From Kingdonia uniflora (Eukaryota; Streptophyta; Magnoliopsida; Ranunculales; Circaeasteraceae), in the NCBI GenBank assembly GCA_014058105.1, contig JACGCM010000630.1, positions 186,001 through 250,000 of the forward strand: 64,000 nucleotides of DNA, written 5' to 3'. Below are positions 23,001-34,684 of this stretch, piece by piece. The notes below the pieces were generated by a model. That model was not told where the DNA came from, did no database searches, and saw nothing but the letters and a program-made list of their open reading frames with translations. Made by a program: the position numbers and the translations under genes. Each line of letters begins with the position of its first letter. Positions within the stretch are counted from its first letter, which is position 1.

Positions 23001-26000
23001 TCTCCATTTTACCTCAGATCTGCAGTATTTAACTAGTTGCAGTGGGTGTAGCTTCGTTTGAAGATGAAGAATTGACATTGTTGTTGCAGCAAGAACTTCT
23101 TTTAAGCCTTAGCCGCTGCTAGGGCAAGCACAAAGCTTTCTTTGTTTTTTATTTTGAACATAATTATGTAAAGTAATTGTCACTTCAATATTATATGGGG
23201 CAAGCACAGACCTATTGAACATAATTATGTAGTACGAGCATAGTATGTCACTTCAATTGCACACTAATTGAATCTCGTACTACATAATTATGCTCTCTTA
23301 CCTCAATTGCATATCACAATCTCCAATTGCACTTAATTGAATCTCGTACTAAATAATTATACTCTCTCTTACCCCAATTGCATATTATTAGAATCTAATT
23401 AACACTAATTAAATCTAAACTATAGAATTAAACTACATTTTACCCCAATTACATATCACAATCTTCAATTGGGTACTAATTGAAACCCTAACAACTGGAT
23501 TAAACAACTATATGCTTCAATTGCATATTACAATCTTCAGTTGAGCATTAATCGAATCACACCCTTATTTATAAGCTATGCATAGATAGCCTTAAAAATA
23601 TTTAATAACCTATTAAGTGATTAGCGTGTCTCAAAAGTATTTTATAATTTATGTAAACATGACATTATTAAATATATAGCCACATAAATTACAAATGGGA
23701 TGTAATACAATAGTCAAGCCTAAGTTATATTCCACATCACTTAGATTCATGGGGATCTCTCTTGATTGTTAACCCAAAGCCCAACACTTAAAAGACATTT
23801 AAAGATGGCCCAATACTTATAAACCAATCTTAGACTTTTAAAGAGGCCCAATACTTATAAACAAATTTTAGACTTAGAAAACCTAAAACCAATTCAACTC
23901 CTAGAGATGCCCAACCAAAGCCAAAAGTCCCAATTATTTCCCTCTCTCTTTATAGCAAGCTTTCCTCCCCGACTCCTTGATCTTCTTCCTTCTTCAAAAA
24001 TCAAACTCTTCTATCCTTTGGGTACAATCTCTCAAGAGGTAATAAGTATTTTATTTTCTCTCCTCTCTCTATATATAGTATAATTGAGGTTTTGATAAGT
24101 TTTTTCAATTTCTAGGGTTTTGTAAAATCTGCAAAACCTAGGTTTAGTTTTTTGTGGCAATGGCATTTGGGGTTTTCATGGTTACTAATGATGAAAATAT
24201 CTCTGTTTGTTTCTTCAAAAACAGATGAGTACCCAAAATCGAAAGCGAAAGGCAGCAAGCTCATCACAAGATGTTAGTATTGAGAGTCCATTGTGGAAGT
24301 ATGTTGTGAAAGTACCAAAGGAAGGTGGTAAGGGAGGCGGTACTGGTGGAAATCATTCTTTGCGATGTACGTTTTGTGATTTGAATTTTCAAGGTTCATA
24401 TACTCGAGTGAAGGGTCATCTCCTACGTCAAACGGGCTCGGGAGTAAGAGTTTGTACTGGTATAGATGATGAAAATTTGAAGAAACTTACAAAGTTACAA
24501 GAGGTTGCGGATTTGAGATTATCTATGGTAAACACGGGAGTGACAAATGTTTCATTGCCCAAATTTAAAGATTACGGTATTAAACCTAGGAGAGGTGATT
24601 CGCGCCTTGGAGAAATGTTCAATACTATAGCACGAGACAAGCTTGATCACTTGATTGCTAGGTTCTTTTTTGGGTGTGCCATCCCATTTAATGTTATCCG
24701 GTCTCCATTATTTCGAGAAATGATTGAGTTTGCATCAGATAGTTCAATAAAGGGTTACGTTCCACCAAGTGCCGATAAATTGAGAACAAAGTTACTTGCT
24801 GAGGAGAAAGAAAATTTAGAGAAACTCGTAACACCAATCAAGAGAGGTTGGAAGCGGAGAGGCGTTTCTATTATTAGCGATGGATGGTCCGACAATAACA
24901 AAAGGCCGTTAATAAACTTTATGGGATCTTCGAAAAATGGTCCAATATTTTTGAAGGCGGTTGATACTTCTGGTAATTACAAAGACGCCGCCTATTTGGC
25001 GAATATGTTTCTACAAACGATCGAAGAAGTAGGTATATCGAACGTGGTGCAAATTGTTGCGGACAACGCACCCGTCTTGAAGGCAGCTATGGGGATTGTG
25101 GAGAGTGTACATAGAAGTATATTTTGGACTCCTTGCGTTTGCCATACACTTAACTTGGCAATAAAAGATCTTTGTGATCCAACCGAAAAAGATGTGTCGA
25201 GATTTCAAGAGTGCAACTGGATAAAAGAGTTAATTGGTGAAGCACGTTCTATCGAGATTTTTTTGCAGATTATTCGCAGGCATTGTCGATATATGACAAA
25301 TACTCTTTATTGAGATTGTTAAGTATTGGAGAGACAAGGTTTGCCTCCAATCTCATTATGATTCGGAGACTACATGAAGTGAAACAAGCATTATTAAGCA
25401 TGGTAGTGGATGATGGTTGGAAGTTCAATAAGAAAGATGACAACAATAAAGCGCAAATGATAAAGAATTTCATAGTTGATGATAGTTGGTGGGAAAAAGT
25501 GGACTACTTGCTCGATCTCACGATTCCCGTGATTGATGTTCTAAGGGCATGTGACACAGATAGACCGACTTTACATCTTATATATGACATGTGGGATGTG
25601 ATGATTGAGAAAGTGCGTCTTGTAATTTTTCAGAAAGAAGAGAAGAATGTCAATTCAGATTCATCAGCTTTCTACACCGAAGTTCATGATATACTAGTAA
25701 AGAGATGGAACAAAAGCAACAATCCCCTTATTTGTCTTGCTCATTCTCTGAATCCTAAATATTATAGCGAAGAATGGCTCGCGGGTGGCAATGAGTTGAG
25801 TCGGGTACCGCCGCACCGCGATGATGAGATCTCAAAGGGACGTAACGAATGCTTTAACCGTTTATTTCCTGATGATGAAGAACAGAAGAAGGTGAAAGAA
25901 GAATATGGGAGGTTTGCTGGATGTATGGCGAGTTTCGCCAATGTTGAATCACAGAAGGACAAAAACACGGAAGATGAAGCAGCTTGGTGGAACAACTACG

Positions 26001-27654
26001 GGGCAAGCACCCCATTGCTTGCAAAGTTGGCTGATAGGTATGATAATTATAATATGTTTTTATAGTTATTTTATTTGAATTAGTACATAATGACTCATTA
26101 ATATAATTTTGTTTCTCTTTAGGTTAATGAATCAACCTTGTTCAACTTCTAGCTCTGAACGTAATTGGTCTACGTATGGTTTTATTCAATGTGTTCGAAG
26201 AAACAAATTACAAGCAAAGCGAGCAGAAGATTTGGTGTTTGTCCATAGCACTTTGCGGTTGTTATCAAGAAAAGAAACAAGCTATACTAAGGGCCCTACC
26301 CAGTTTTGGGATGTTCTTGGTGATGAGGATACTATGGACGGACCCTCGTTGCTTGAGATAGCAAATCTTGGACTCGGTGAGCCAGTTGTCGATCCTCCTC
26401 CATACGAGGAGGATTCAGATCAGTGATAGACTTCATCATCTTTTTGACCTTTTGGTGGTATGTATTTAGTATTTACGTACTTCATTTTCATTAGAAATGT
26501 TATATTTGTTACGTAATTACTAACCTGAATCAATTTCAATTTTTTTTCAGGCCTATATTCTTGGATGTAACGATCACATCATGGCCTTTATATTTGCATT
26601 TCTTTTGAGTTTATTATCTTTTGGCTTTTGCATATGCTGAGCTATGAGCATTAATATCATTTGACTTTTGAGGTATGCATCTTCTGTCCACAAGTTTATT
26701 ATCTCGAATTACAATTATATAAATAATTAAATATAAATAAAAAAATTACATCCGTGTCCCCGTTTTTACACTTTTTTGGGTCGCCGTGTCCGACACCCCG
26801 TACCCGTGTCCGAGACCGACACCCGTATCCGTGTCGTTGTTACCTAGCACCTGTTTATTCGAATAGGAAAAGAAGTCTTCGAATACAAAAGGTGTGTATT
26901 CAAATAGACTTTTTAAAAAGTCAAAAAAAGCTCAGATCCTCCTGGATCATTTTTAGTTGTATTTTAAAATCCATACAACATATTTTTTCTTTAAAATGTA
27001 TTCGTTATGTTCTTCTCTGTTAAATTTTTTTTTTCTCCTAATCTTCCGCATCTAATTACAAAAAAAGGTCGTTAATATGTTTTCTTTCTACCCACCAAAT
27101 GCAAAGCTGCCATTTCATATTGGGATATCAAATGAGTGCCACATGCATGACCCTCCCTAATGTTATGCGCCAGGCTCATCACATACCAAAGCTTATATTG
27201 CTCCAAATTACATGGTTTAAGCTAATTTGAGCTTACTTTTAGAAGATATTAATTAGGTTTGAACACATCAAGAGCTTAAACAAACTCCACACCATAGATG
27301 CTATACTATTTCAACCCCCATTAACATAATTATCTCAAAATTCAATAATTTTCTTCATCCTTATTCATGCAAATCAAACATACCCAGACACCAAATCACA
27401 AATACTCAAACCCCAGATCAAAAAAACAATGAAAAAAGAAAATATATACCTTTCGTTTGAGGATCAGAGTTAAAACTCGCTAGATGTTGATCATTAAGAA
27501 GCAATGAAGGAGATGAAACTGTGTGAGAGTGATGCGAGCGTTGTGATTGAGGGAGAGATTGGATCTTCCCAGTGATTAAAGCGAGTCGATCTGAACCTCT
27601 TTCTACAATCCTTCTCCTTCGAGCATCTCTTGTTGTGCTCGTCGTTGCAGACAT
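20001..27654 (-). CDS. GET2: GET2/CAML-like ER membrane receptor subunit, complete
   Basis: Exon 1 is 27654-27450 and exon 2 is 20635-20001 on the minus strand, joined by a 6814-base GT-AG intron in matching phase, giving 279 residues. The N-terminus has the cytosolic basic motif DARRRRIVERGSDRLALITG, the family's site for recruiting the GET3 ATPase. A long Ser/Pro-rich linker follows. Three hydrophobic segments at about 172-189, 202-219 and 250-274 match the three-helix membrane domain of GET2/CAML. In plants the orthologue (called G1IP in Arabidopsis) pairs with GET1 to insert tail-anchored proteins into the ER. Identification rests on architecture and the basic motif, since sequence is poorly conserved in this family. 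The intron contains hAT 2 in the opposite orientation. The exons show no damage. Confidence 0.78.
21796..21862. repeat. TATTCGAATAG minisatellite at the hAT 2 insertion site
   Basis: Degenerate units of about 21 bases around GTGTATTCGAATAGA repeat here and resume on the other side of hAT 2 (26851-26920). hAT 2 therefore landed inside an existing minisatellite in the GET2 intron. Confidence 0.6.
21988..22059. repeat. Perfect 36-bp tandem duplication in hAT 2
   Basis: Positions 21988-22023 and 22024-22059 are identical copies beginning ACACCTTGGAACTTCAAC. The perfect match implies a recent duplication or gene-conversion event. Confidence 0.9.
22640..22888 (-). mobile_element. MITE-like fragment with a tRNA-like sequence
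   Basis: Read on the minus strand, it begins CAGTGGCGGAGCCAGGGG at 22888, a common plant hAT MITE terminus. It then contains a perfect box A consensus TAGCTTAAATGG (22731-22720) and a box B-like GGTTCAAGCCC (22686-22676). The other terminus was not found, so the left limit is approximate. It resembles the AFC3-intron MITE in carrying tRNA-like promoter boxes next to a GGGGCG-type terminus. Confidence 0.5.
23235..23570. repeat. Degenerate tandem repeat inside hAT 2
   Basis: Three to four units of roughly 80-95 bases share CAATTGCATATCACAATCT and CACTAATTGAATCTCGTACT. It lies between the left end of hAT 2 and the transposase promoter, in the region expected for subterminal binding sites. Confidence 0.6.
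24225..26426 (+). CDS. hAT transposase (BED finger, DUF659, hAT-C), one frameshift
   Basis: Translation starts at ATG 24225 (MSTQNRKRKAASS), just after a CAAAAACAG acceptor of a likely 5'-UTR intron. The BED-type finger (CTFC...H...C) lies near residues 50-75. The DUF659/catalytic core has SIISDGWSD, QIVADNAP and TPCVCHTLNLAIKDL. The hAT-C part has EAAWWNNYG, SSERNWSTYG and AEDLVFVHSTLRLL, and the protein ends at TGA 26426. An 85-base intron at 26038-26122 is canonical. One frameshift in a T7 run (25258-25264) joins the frame ending at 25313 to the next; one extra T would restore continuity. All expected Asp/Glu-containing motifs are present, so the copy is either recently dead or carries a sequencing error. 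Confidence 0.85.
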
Positions 27655-28407
27655 CTTCTCTTCTAAATTAAAATCTCTGAAACAAATTCGTTATTTTGAG
27701 AGAGAGGCTGTGCTTGTACTTTGTATGGACAGTAAGGGCTGTTAGTTGGGTGGTTTTAACCCAGCCCGCGAAATTCAGGTTTTAGATTCAGCAATTAGGC
27801 TTCAGTATAAGTAATCAGAATCAGGAAGAAAATAAAAATAAAAATCATTTGTCTCACGTTGGGCAGGCCCAAAGGAGTGCGAGGTGGGCGATCGAGCTCA
27901 AAAAAATAAAAATAAAAATAAAAAATTGCCCAATGCCTAAAAAATAAAAAATTATAGCACATCTAATATAGACTTGGCTTAGTTGGCTAATGCTATCATT
28001 TGAGCATGGGTTCAAGTCCTAGCAAATAAAAAAATAAAAAAATTAGGCCCCATTTGTATTTTTGCACAGACCTTACGGGTAGTTGGGTTGGCCCTGGTCC
28101 TACATTGGTCATATCAAGTCTTGCAGCTCAATATATGATATTGGGGCTTCTCTTACCATTGTCAATTATTTTTGAGTTTAAACCTCCGGTTCTAATAATA
28201 ATTTTATTTGGGTTTCCGGGTTGGGATTGAGAAAAACTTCCCAACTTGTTGTGGTAGCACCAGCCTTATTTCTACACTTGTTTTTGACACTGAACCGTGG
28301 TTGGTGCTTGGCTATGGTGTGGAGAAGAAGACATGGGAACACAAATAAAGCACACATTTGGAGTGTAGTACTTTATTTTAAGGGCTTTATAGAAACTAGA
28401 AAGGTCT
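27655..28407. other. Intergenic: GET2 promoter side and insertion site of element A
   Basis: The GET2 promoter lies here (GGGCTGGGTT on the minus strand near 27765). A-rich runs of AAAAAT occur at 27828-27940 and 28020-28045. A tRNA-like fragment sits at 27975-28019. No other gene is recognised; the 71-codon frame at 28221-28436 runs into the LTR and is probably spurious. Confidence 0.5.
27975..28019 (+). repeat. tRNA-like box A/box B pair (possible SINE head)
   Basis: TGGCTTAGTTGG (27975-27986) fits the RNA polymerase III box A consensus and GGTTCAAGTCC (28009-28019) fits box B, 34 bases apart start to start. A-rich tracts flank it on both sides. It cannot fold as a whole tRNA, so a tRNA-derived SINE fragment or relic is more likely. 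Confidence 0.45.
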
Positions 28408-28412
28408 CCTAC

Positions 28413-29087
28413 TGTAATAGCCTATTTTTGTATTGAACGAAGATAGTGCCTTACACCCTTGAAATATAAATATTATCTAGGAATTGGAAGCAATTAACAC
28501 AAGTTTTAGCGTGGAAAACCCTTGAATGGGTTAAAAACCACGACCTCTCCTGAGGATTTCTGAAAGAATAATGTTTATTTAGGTGCTAGCTATTACAAAG
28601 AGGAAGAGATAGGATATCTGAGTTTTGGTAGGGATCACTTTCTCTAAGAAGTTCTGTAGATGATAATAGCCATCCTGGATCCTGATCTCCAGGTTTCTTT
28701 TTATAGGTCTTATAATATGACCGTTGGTTACACTGATGACGTACGTTTTGGTCGTCCATATTTGATGAGTCTTTATGAGGTCTTTTGTAACGTCTTGATA
28801 CTTGTTGATCTTTAACGGATCTATTGATGACCTTAGCTGTAACTTCGAACTGTTGATGAAGATACGATCTCTAACGATGTTCGCTTGTATACGAACTATT
28901 GATGGTAGACTGAGTATCTTCTGCAGTGCGATGTTACTGGTCACTTCAGTATCCTCGAACTGTAGGTGAGGAAGTCTGTATTGTGATCTTCTTACTCTCA
29001 ATCCTTGGTTGGTTATCAGTATGTTTATACGAACTACGTGAGCTCGAATATCGGGCTTAGTAGGAGGATTATAAATAAGCCCTTACA
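28413..29087 (-). repeat. Element A 3' LTR
   Basis: As printed it runs from TGTAATAGCC to AGCCCTTACA; on the coding strand it begins TGTAAGGGCT and ends GGCTATTACA. It has the same length as the partner LTR at 42582-43256. Confidence 0.95.
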
Positions 29088-29101
29088 ACTGCCCCCTCTC
29101 A
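29088..29101 (-). other. Polypurine tract of element A
   Basis: GAGAGGGGGCAGTT on the minus strand lies directly against the 3' LTR, the expected place for plus-strand DNA priming. The same tract is present in element B. Confidence 0.75.
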
Positions 29102-29382
29102 GCCAATAGTAGGAGAAACGTGTGTAGCGAGTGGTGTTGGCTGAGAAGTCAAGTCATTTTAAATGTTGCATTGATGGTTTCCTAGGTATCTGGAGGAATA
29201 ATTGTTTTGACTGTTGGGTCTCCCAAAAATGCTGCTGGAGATGTGTGTTTGTGATAAAGACTTTCTTGGAAGTGGTGGCTTGCATTTAAATACTGCTGCT
29301 ATATAAATAATTGTGACCAGTTGCTTTCACTGTTCATCTTGGTTTATTCTGTCATTCGTCTGGATTTACATAAGTAATAGTG

Positions 29383-29712
29383 ATGGTGACTACTTGTTGT
29401 CAGGCTTATGAGGAGAGAGTTCATAGCAAGATGATGAGTCTGGAAACTCGTTATTTTGGTAACCAAAGTCTTTCTCTGCCAACTCCAATCCCTGTTCCTC
29501 CAACTTTTCATGGGATGACGTTGGAAGAAGTAGAGGAGGTAGATGATGATTATCATCAAATATGGCGCTTACATTACATGGTCTTGTTTGCTGCTCATCG
29601 TCGGGCCTGTCTGCGGATGCTTGTAGAGGATGCGGTGGCGGCAAAAGATGAAAAGGAGGGGAAGTCGTCTGAGAAGTACTGCCGATACCCTACGAAGGAT
29701 TGGGTGTTGTAA
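29383..29712 (+). CDS. Element A antisense ORF0 (109 aa), unknown function
   Basis: An uninterrupted frame from ATG 29383 to TAA 29712, opposite in direction to the element's pol. It contains PTPIPVPPTFHGMTLEEVEE, an acidic stretch and a basic HRRACLRMLVEDAVAA helix. Element B has the same frame at 52312-52637 with clear amino-acid conservation but several stops. I recognise no family. It lies about 300 bases inside the 3' LTR, and whether it is an upstream exon of the next frame is unknown. Confidence 0.5.
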   Translation: MVTTCCQAYEERVHSKMMSLETRYFGNQSLSLPTPIPVPPTFHGMTLEEVEEVDDDYHQIWRLHYMVLFAAHRRACLRMLVEDAVAAKDEKEGKSSEKYCRYPTKDWVL

Positions 29713-30636
29713 TGGTGGAGGTGGTCCTTCGTCTTCAGTGGTTGCGGAGATGGTGGGGGTTATGGAGGAGTGGTGGGATTAACTTTGTCCTCTACCTTAC
29801 TCCAGTCCTGTTTCTTGGGCTTTAAGTTCTTCTGCTGGTCCCGCCATTGTGTCTACTCAAGTGTTGTACTGTCATGTGTGGCGTGGGCTATTCTTTGTAA
29901 AAGAAATATTTGTCTGTAGAACTTGTAATCTTGATTTTCGAACTGAGTGAAGTATTCGTCCTTGTAAATTGTTTGTCTTGAATAATAAATTCGAACTTTA
30001 TTATCTTATCTTGTAAGTATTTGAAACTTCTTGAATGAACTGCTATAAGACACCGTGGAACAATTATCGAACTAGTCAAAGATGACATAGGTCGAAAATA
30101 TGTAGATCGAATTGTTGCTGAGTTGGATGAAGTATATTTGAACTATGTAGATCGTGCTATATCCTTGTTGCCTTGTTCAAATATATTGTTGTCATGTCTG
30201 TTATGATGATAAATTCATGGTATCTTTTGAGCTCCATATAGGGCCTCATTGTAGGAGTATTGTCATAGTGAACTTGAATAGCTGCTGATCATTTTGAGAA
30301 CTTGGTCGCAGCTTCTTGAATATGCCAGTGAAGGTAGGATTGCTATCGAGGTTGCTGAACGTCATTTCTGATGTGGTGTGTTTTGCGAACTTCTGCGTGG
30401 GGCAGTAGTTCAAGAAATTGCACTGGATACGCTTGTTGAAGAGGGCGAGAAATCTGTTGGGGGGAAATCACTCCATGTGGTGAAGAGGATCATCCATTCT
30501 CTGTAATTGTTTTAATGGTCGAATGAAATATACTTGTAGCAGGATTCATTACTGATTTTCTGCTTCTGTCAGATCAAAAGTAAGATAAGTGACAGCTGGA
30601 AAAAATTGTACTAGGGTTTTGAACTGGTACTCATGC

Positions 30637-30644
30637 TATAAATA
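30637..30644 (+). promoter_or_regulatory. TATA box of the antisense gene module
   Basis: TATAAATA lies 105 bases before the first antisense ATG at 30749. Element B keeps CATAAATAG at the same place (53653-53661), again followed by ATCGTG.AGCCGCAGAAGG and the ATG. This argues for a dedicated plus-strand promoter inside the retrotransposon. Confidence 0.5.
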
Positions 30645-30748
30645 GTATAGTAGGATCGTGCAGCCGCAGAAGGTTGTTGATGTACGTAAGTAATCGTGCT
30701 ACATGATCTGTACAAATCTTCTTGGGCAGCGAGTCCTTGTATTTAATA

Positions 30749-33700
30749 ATGGCAGAGGGGAGAGACAGACGTAATAACAGAACACGTTACTCTAGAAATC
30801 ATGATGAGGGCCAACGAAAGGATGTACCTGCTAGGAGAGAGGATACTGACGTGTGTCCCAAAGAGCCACCATTTCAGAAACTGAGTGATAGTATAAAAAC
30901 TCATCTTTCTCTCTCCCATAGACCACATTCATTTGCAGAGATTGGAAGGAGCATTTCTAGAGAGAGAAAGTCTTCAAACTTAGAACGAAGTCCTCCATTA
31001 TTGTGTGATCTTGCTAAAAAGAACAAAGTTTTGCCGTCTGAGGTGCAAGTGGTGACCGAAGTCGACGACTGTTGCTCCACTAATACAGGTTAGTATCTAT
31101 GCTTCCATCTTTTTTGCTGTGGTAGTTAGTGTGTCTGTTGAATGCCATATTAGATTGTAGTGGCTTGCTTGGTAGATTGATGACTTGTTGGGTATGGCTA
31201 AGGGATAAAGCCTATTTGATTACAAAGCAATGAATAGCCTTTTCTTGTATGTGTTAGATGCGTGTCAAAAATTTGAAACCCAGTAGTAAAATGGTTGTAT
31301 CCTCCAGTGAGGAATCATCGTCGTCTGGTAGGACTATAGATGATATAGAGAAGAGTGGTACCATTACTGTTGATATGCCGGCTATTCATTCTGAGGAGGA
31401 TAGGGAATTGCATGTGGAGATTGAGACTGAACAATTTTTTAGGTATCCCGAGAATGTAGACGTAGCAAAAAAATTTTGCAGTATAAAAAAGGTTTAAATG
31501 GAAAATGGGGGCATTATGTGATGAATGCGGGATTGTGGTTTAGGGCTCTGGTGAGACCAGGTGGTAAGATAGAGCACTATCAGGTGCCTTCCTTGGATCA
31601 GTGGAAGAGAAATATGGATATAGGAGATGATATAGATATCTCTTATTACAACGAGACTGGTGTAGAGGTCGTAGAGGAATGATTCCTTTGTTACCTGATC
31701 CAGGTCGTATATGGGTTAAGCATTCCCCTAACCTTTTTCTAAATAGAGGTAATGAATACTCTAAAGAGCTGCCCTGGCCAATTAAATGGTAATGTCTTTG
31801 AGATGATGAAGGTTTGTGAAGCCCTTAACAAGAGATGGAGAGATGGTGGTATTGCGAGACAGTTCATTGCGTACGATGTCTTGAAATACTATAAGTTTAA
31901 ATATATGAAAGATCGAAAGAGTGGATACTTGTTTAGTGATTCGGCGAGGCCAAAATTCTTTGACTTTGAATATGCTAGGAGACCCTGGTGCGACCATCTT
32001 GTAATGGTGAGGGGTAACTGTATGCAAGTGCCTGGGGAACCGGCGCTCGAGCTGTTATATAAGAATTTTAACGAGAGTAAGTGTCTTCATTTTGTCTGTA
32101 TTTCATCTTTTAACTTATTGTGAACTGCTAAAATAATTTGTTGTTGATTTGACAAAACCTAATCCAAAAGGTGTTGCTGATACATCGAGCTTGTTTGACA
32201 TCGTATCTCAGGAAGGAACCGATCTGAACCAAGTACTTGGAGAGTTAGGTATCCGTAAAGAGAAGCGACTGAACTCTGTAGTTCTAAAAGTTTAACGAGC
32301 TCATCAAAATCGAGTTAAGACGATTTTTGGGTCTGCTTTTGATGGGATGGCAGAGATTCCTGTATGTGATGCGGGTACTTCGACCTTGAAAAGTCGATGA
32401 CTTAAAGGAAAAAGGGCGTTGTCAGCTTTGGAGCAAACGGCTTCTGTACAGGCACCACAGGTGGTGGTTGAGGTGGTAGATGCTGCTGCAGATGTGGTGC
32501 CTCCTGCGAAGAAGCAAAGCAGAGGCAAGAGGGCAAAACTAAGAAAACATCCTAAAAAAATAGTGATCTCGGTGTGGTGGGGCAGATGTCGAAGACATCA
32601 CGCGACCTGACTAAACATGATCCACCGCGTCTGAATGCTGAGATCTAGTCCAACATTATGCAGGTATGTATATCATTGTTGTATGACTATCTGTGTTTAA
32701 GAAGTGATCTGACTGATAATTCTGCTATGTTGTTCTTGTGGTGCAGTTGTCTACTGCGTGGGACTTGGCCATCGAGGTGTTGAGGGCAGGTGTTGAGGAC
32801 CGCGCTGGCCTGGTTCAGCAACATGATGCAGAGAAAGCTGCACTGAGGGAGCAGCTCGATAAAGAGCGAACTGCATTGTCTGAGGAGTTGAAGGACCAGA
32901 TGAAAAAGGAGAAAACTATGCTGAAAGAGCAGTTTGAGGCAGAGACTGCTGTGTTGAAGAAGCAGTTTAAGGCAGAAACTGCTGTCTTGAAGAAGGAGAT
33001 CAAAGATGCTGCAAAGAAGACTATCGATACTGTAGTGGCTGGTCGAAATAATCCTGTTAAAGCCTTCTACCACTGGGGGTTAACTCAAGATGATCTCAAT
33101 CTTGCTATCGCTGGAAAATATAGTGAGATAGTTTTCCCTGACGAAGAAGCCTCTCCAGTAGTTGATCAACCTTCTGAGCAGATATTGGCTTCTTTAGTTG
33201 CGGATGACACGACCAAGGAGGCAGTAGGAGCTAATCCTTGATTATGTAGCTGTAACATAGTTTTAAAGTGTCTGGTCGAACTTGTCCCTTGTAGTGGTGA
33301 TAGATCTTTTTTGCTGAGAATTGAATTTCTTGTTGCTGTTGATATATGTTGTTTGATGGTGAATGTATACTTTGTATGTAGGAGGTAGTTCGTTTGAGGG
33401 GGAAAGTGATCGAGATGGAGAATACCTTGAGTCGAGCAAGGGATTCCATCAATCGTGTTCAACAGGTACACAATAAACTTGAATATGAGAGACGTCTACA
33501 TAAGTCCAATTTTGATAACACCTTTAAGGAGTTATTCGAGCTTCAATGTAGATATGGGAAGATAAAAATTGAGGGGGATGAGGTTTTGTGGAAAGAGTGC
33601 GATATGTTTGTCTTATTCCGAAAATCCCTTAAGGATAAGCAGTTCGTAGATGAGAGTGATAAGTTAGAGTGTCAAAGGTCGTTATTGTCTTTGACACTTT

Positions 33701-34541
33701 ACTTTGAGGCCGAAGTAGATAGTGAATGGGGCTTGAAGGAGGTCTATTTAGAACTGTTAACTGAGAGAGGTGTGGTGCCAGATCCAGCTCGGGTAAAATT
33801 CTTAGCGCAAAAAGCACGTAATCGTCATAACATAGAGGCGAAAAGATGCTCAGCTTGGGCTGGTGTATCAATCATATGGGGTGGTGTAGGTGTAATGCCT
33901 GATGAGCTTAACTTTTGTAGGGGCGAAGAATGATGAGTATCCTTTTCTTCAATATAAAGAAGGAAGATAGAAGGATCCAGGCACAATTAGAAATCGATCT
34001 GAGGCATGCTTGTGACGAACTGGAGCGATGCAAGGATCATAATGTATGTCTGGAGAGGAAAAATGTGGAGTGTAATAAGTTGTTGCAGAGCTCGGAGAAG
34101 AGAGTGACATTGTTAGAAACGCGTTTACTAGATACGCTGAAACGTCTATAGGTGTCCCAATCGCGCTTGAAGAAGAATATTACTCCAAAGCGGGGAAAAC
34201 GTGCTAATAACACGGATCACGAACGTCAGATAGCCGATGTGATCGCATTTTATGGGGGCGAGCTCGAGAGAGTAGAAAATGAATTTAGATGTTATATCTT
34301 GAGCTATGGTAAAGATGTTGAGGTAGAGAATGATAAGGTTAAAAATATGTGGTTTACAAAGGGTAATGAGGGTGGAGGAGCTTCAACCTCAAAACCACGA
34401 GCTGAAGAGTCTGAGGAGGAGGAGGTCGAAGATCTGTTACCTTACACACGGCATAAAACCCGTCCTCAAGAGGTCGTAATCTTCAATGAACCTTTGCAAG
34501 TAGATGCGAGTAGTAGTAGGGTTCAATCACAAGCCAGCTAA
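30749..34541 (+). pseudogene. Element A antisense ORF1: plant-retroelement antisense protein with coiled coil, decayed
   Basis: Plus-strand pieces follow in order. 30749-31088: basic MAEGRDRRNNRTRY start, ending at a GGTTAGT donor. 31258-31682: Ser-rich SSSEESSSSGRT, then GKWGHYVMN, GLWFRALVRPGGKIEHYQ, PSLDQW. 31752-32067: VFEMMKVCEALNKRW, YDVLKYYKFKY, ARPKFFDF, WCDHLVMVRGNCM. 32746-33241: heptad-rich coiled coil. 33382-34541: EVVRLRGKV, a Glu/Lys-rich domain and an acidic end. The middle part resembles proteins coded antisense after pol in other Tat elements, a recognition from memory. GTAAGT donors suggest splicing. A frameshift in an A-run near 31470 and several stops (for example TAG at 34149) disable it. 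Confidence 0.65.
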
Positions 34542-34684
34542 ACTGTGGCCTATAATTATGCTCTGCATAATGTAGTTTATTTGTGTATCATAGCTTGATG
34601 TTATAATAAATGTTGTTGAATAATATGTCTTGCTTGTATGAAAATTTGTTGATAGATATATGCCATTTGTAATTTGTTCTTCTA

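Larger units (their letters stand above)
21871..26847 (+). mobile_element. hAT transposon 2, near-intact, in the GET2 intron
   Basis: Exact 8-bp target duplications CACCTGTT lie at 21863-21870 and 26848-26855. Termini CTACATAACAACGACAC and, on the other strand, CTAGGTAACAACGACAC match at 15 of 17 positions. CCGTGTCC/GGACACGG motifs fill both subterminal regions (21920-21962 and 26752-26838). The 4977-bp element carries a plus-strand transposase at 24225-26426, opposite to GET2. Internal extras are a 36-bp perfect duplication, a MITE-like insertion ending at 22888 and a tandem repeat near 23240-23570. Confidence 0.9.

Noticed and set aside
27975..28019. A functional tRNA gene
   Set aside because: Box A and box B are present but no acceptor stem or full cloverleaf can be formed.
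31258..32123. A host gene for the WCDHLVMVRGNC-type protein
   Set aside because: It is part of the repeated antisense module, duplicated at 54283-55107, and inside element A.
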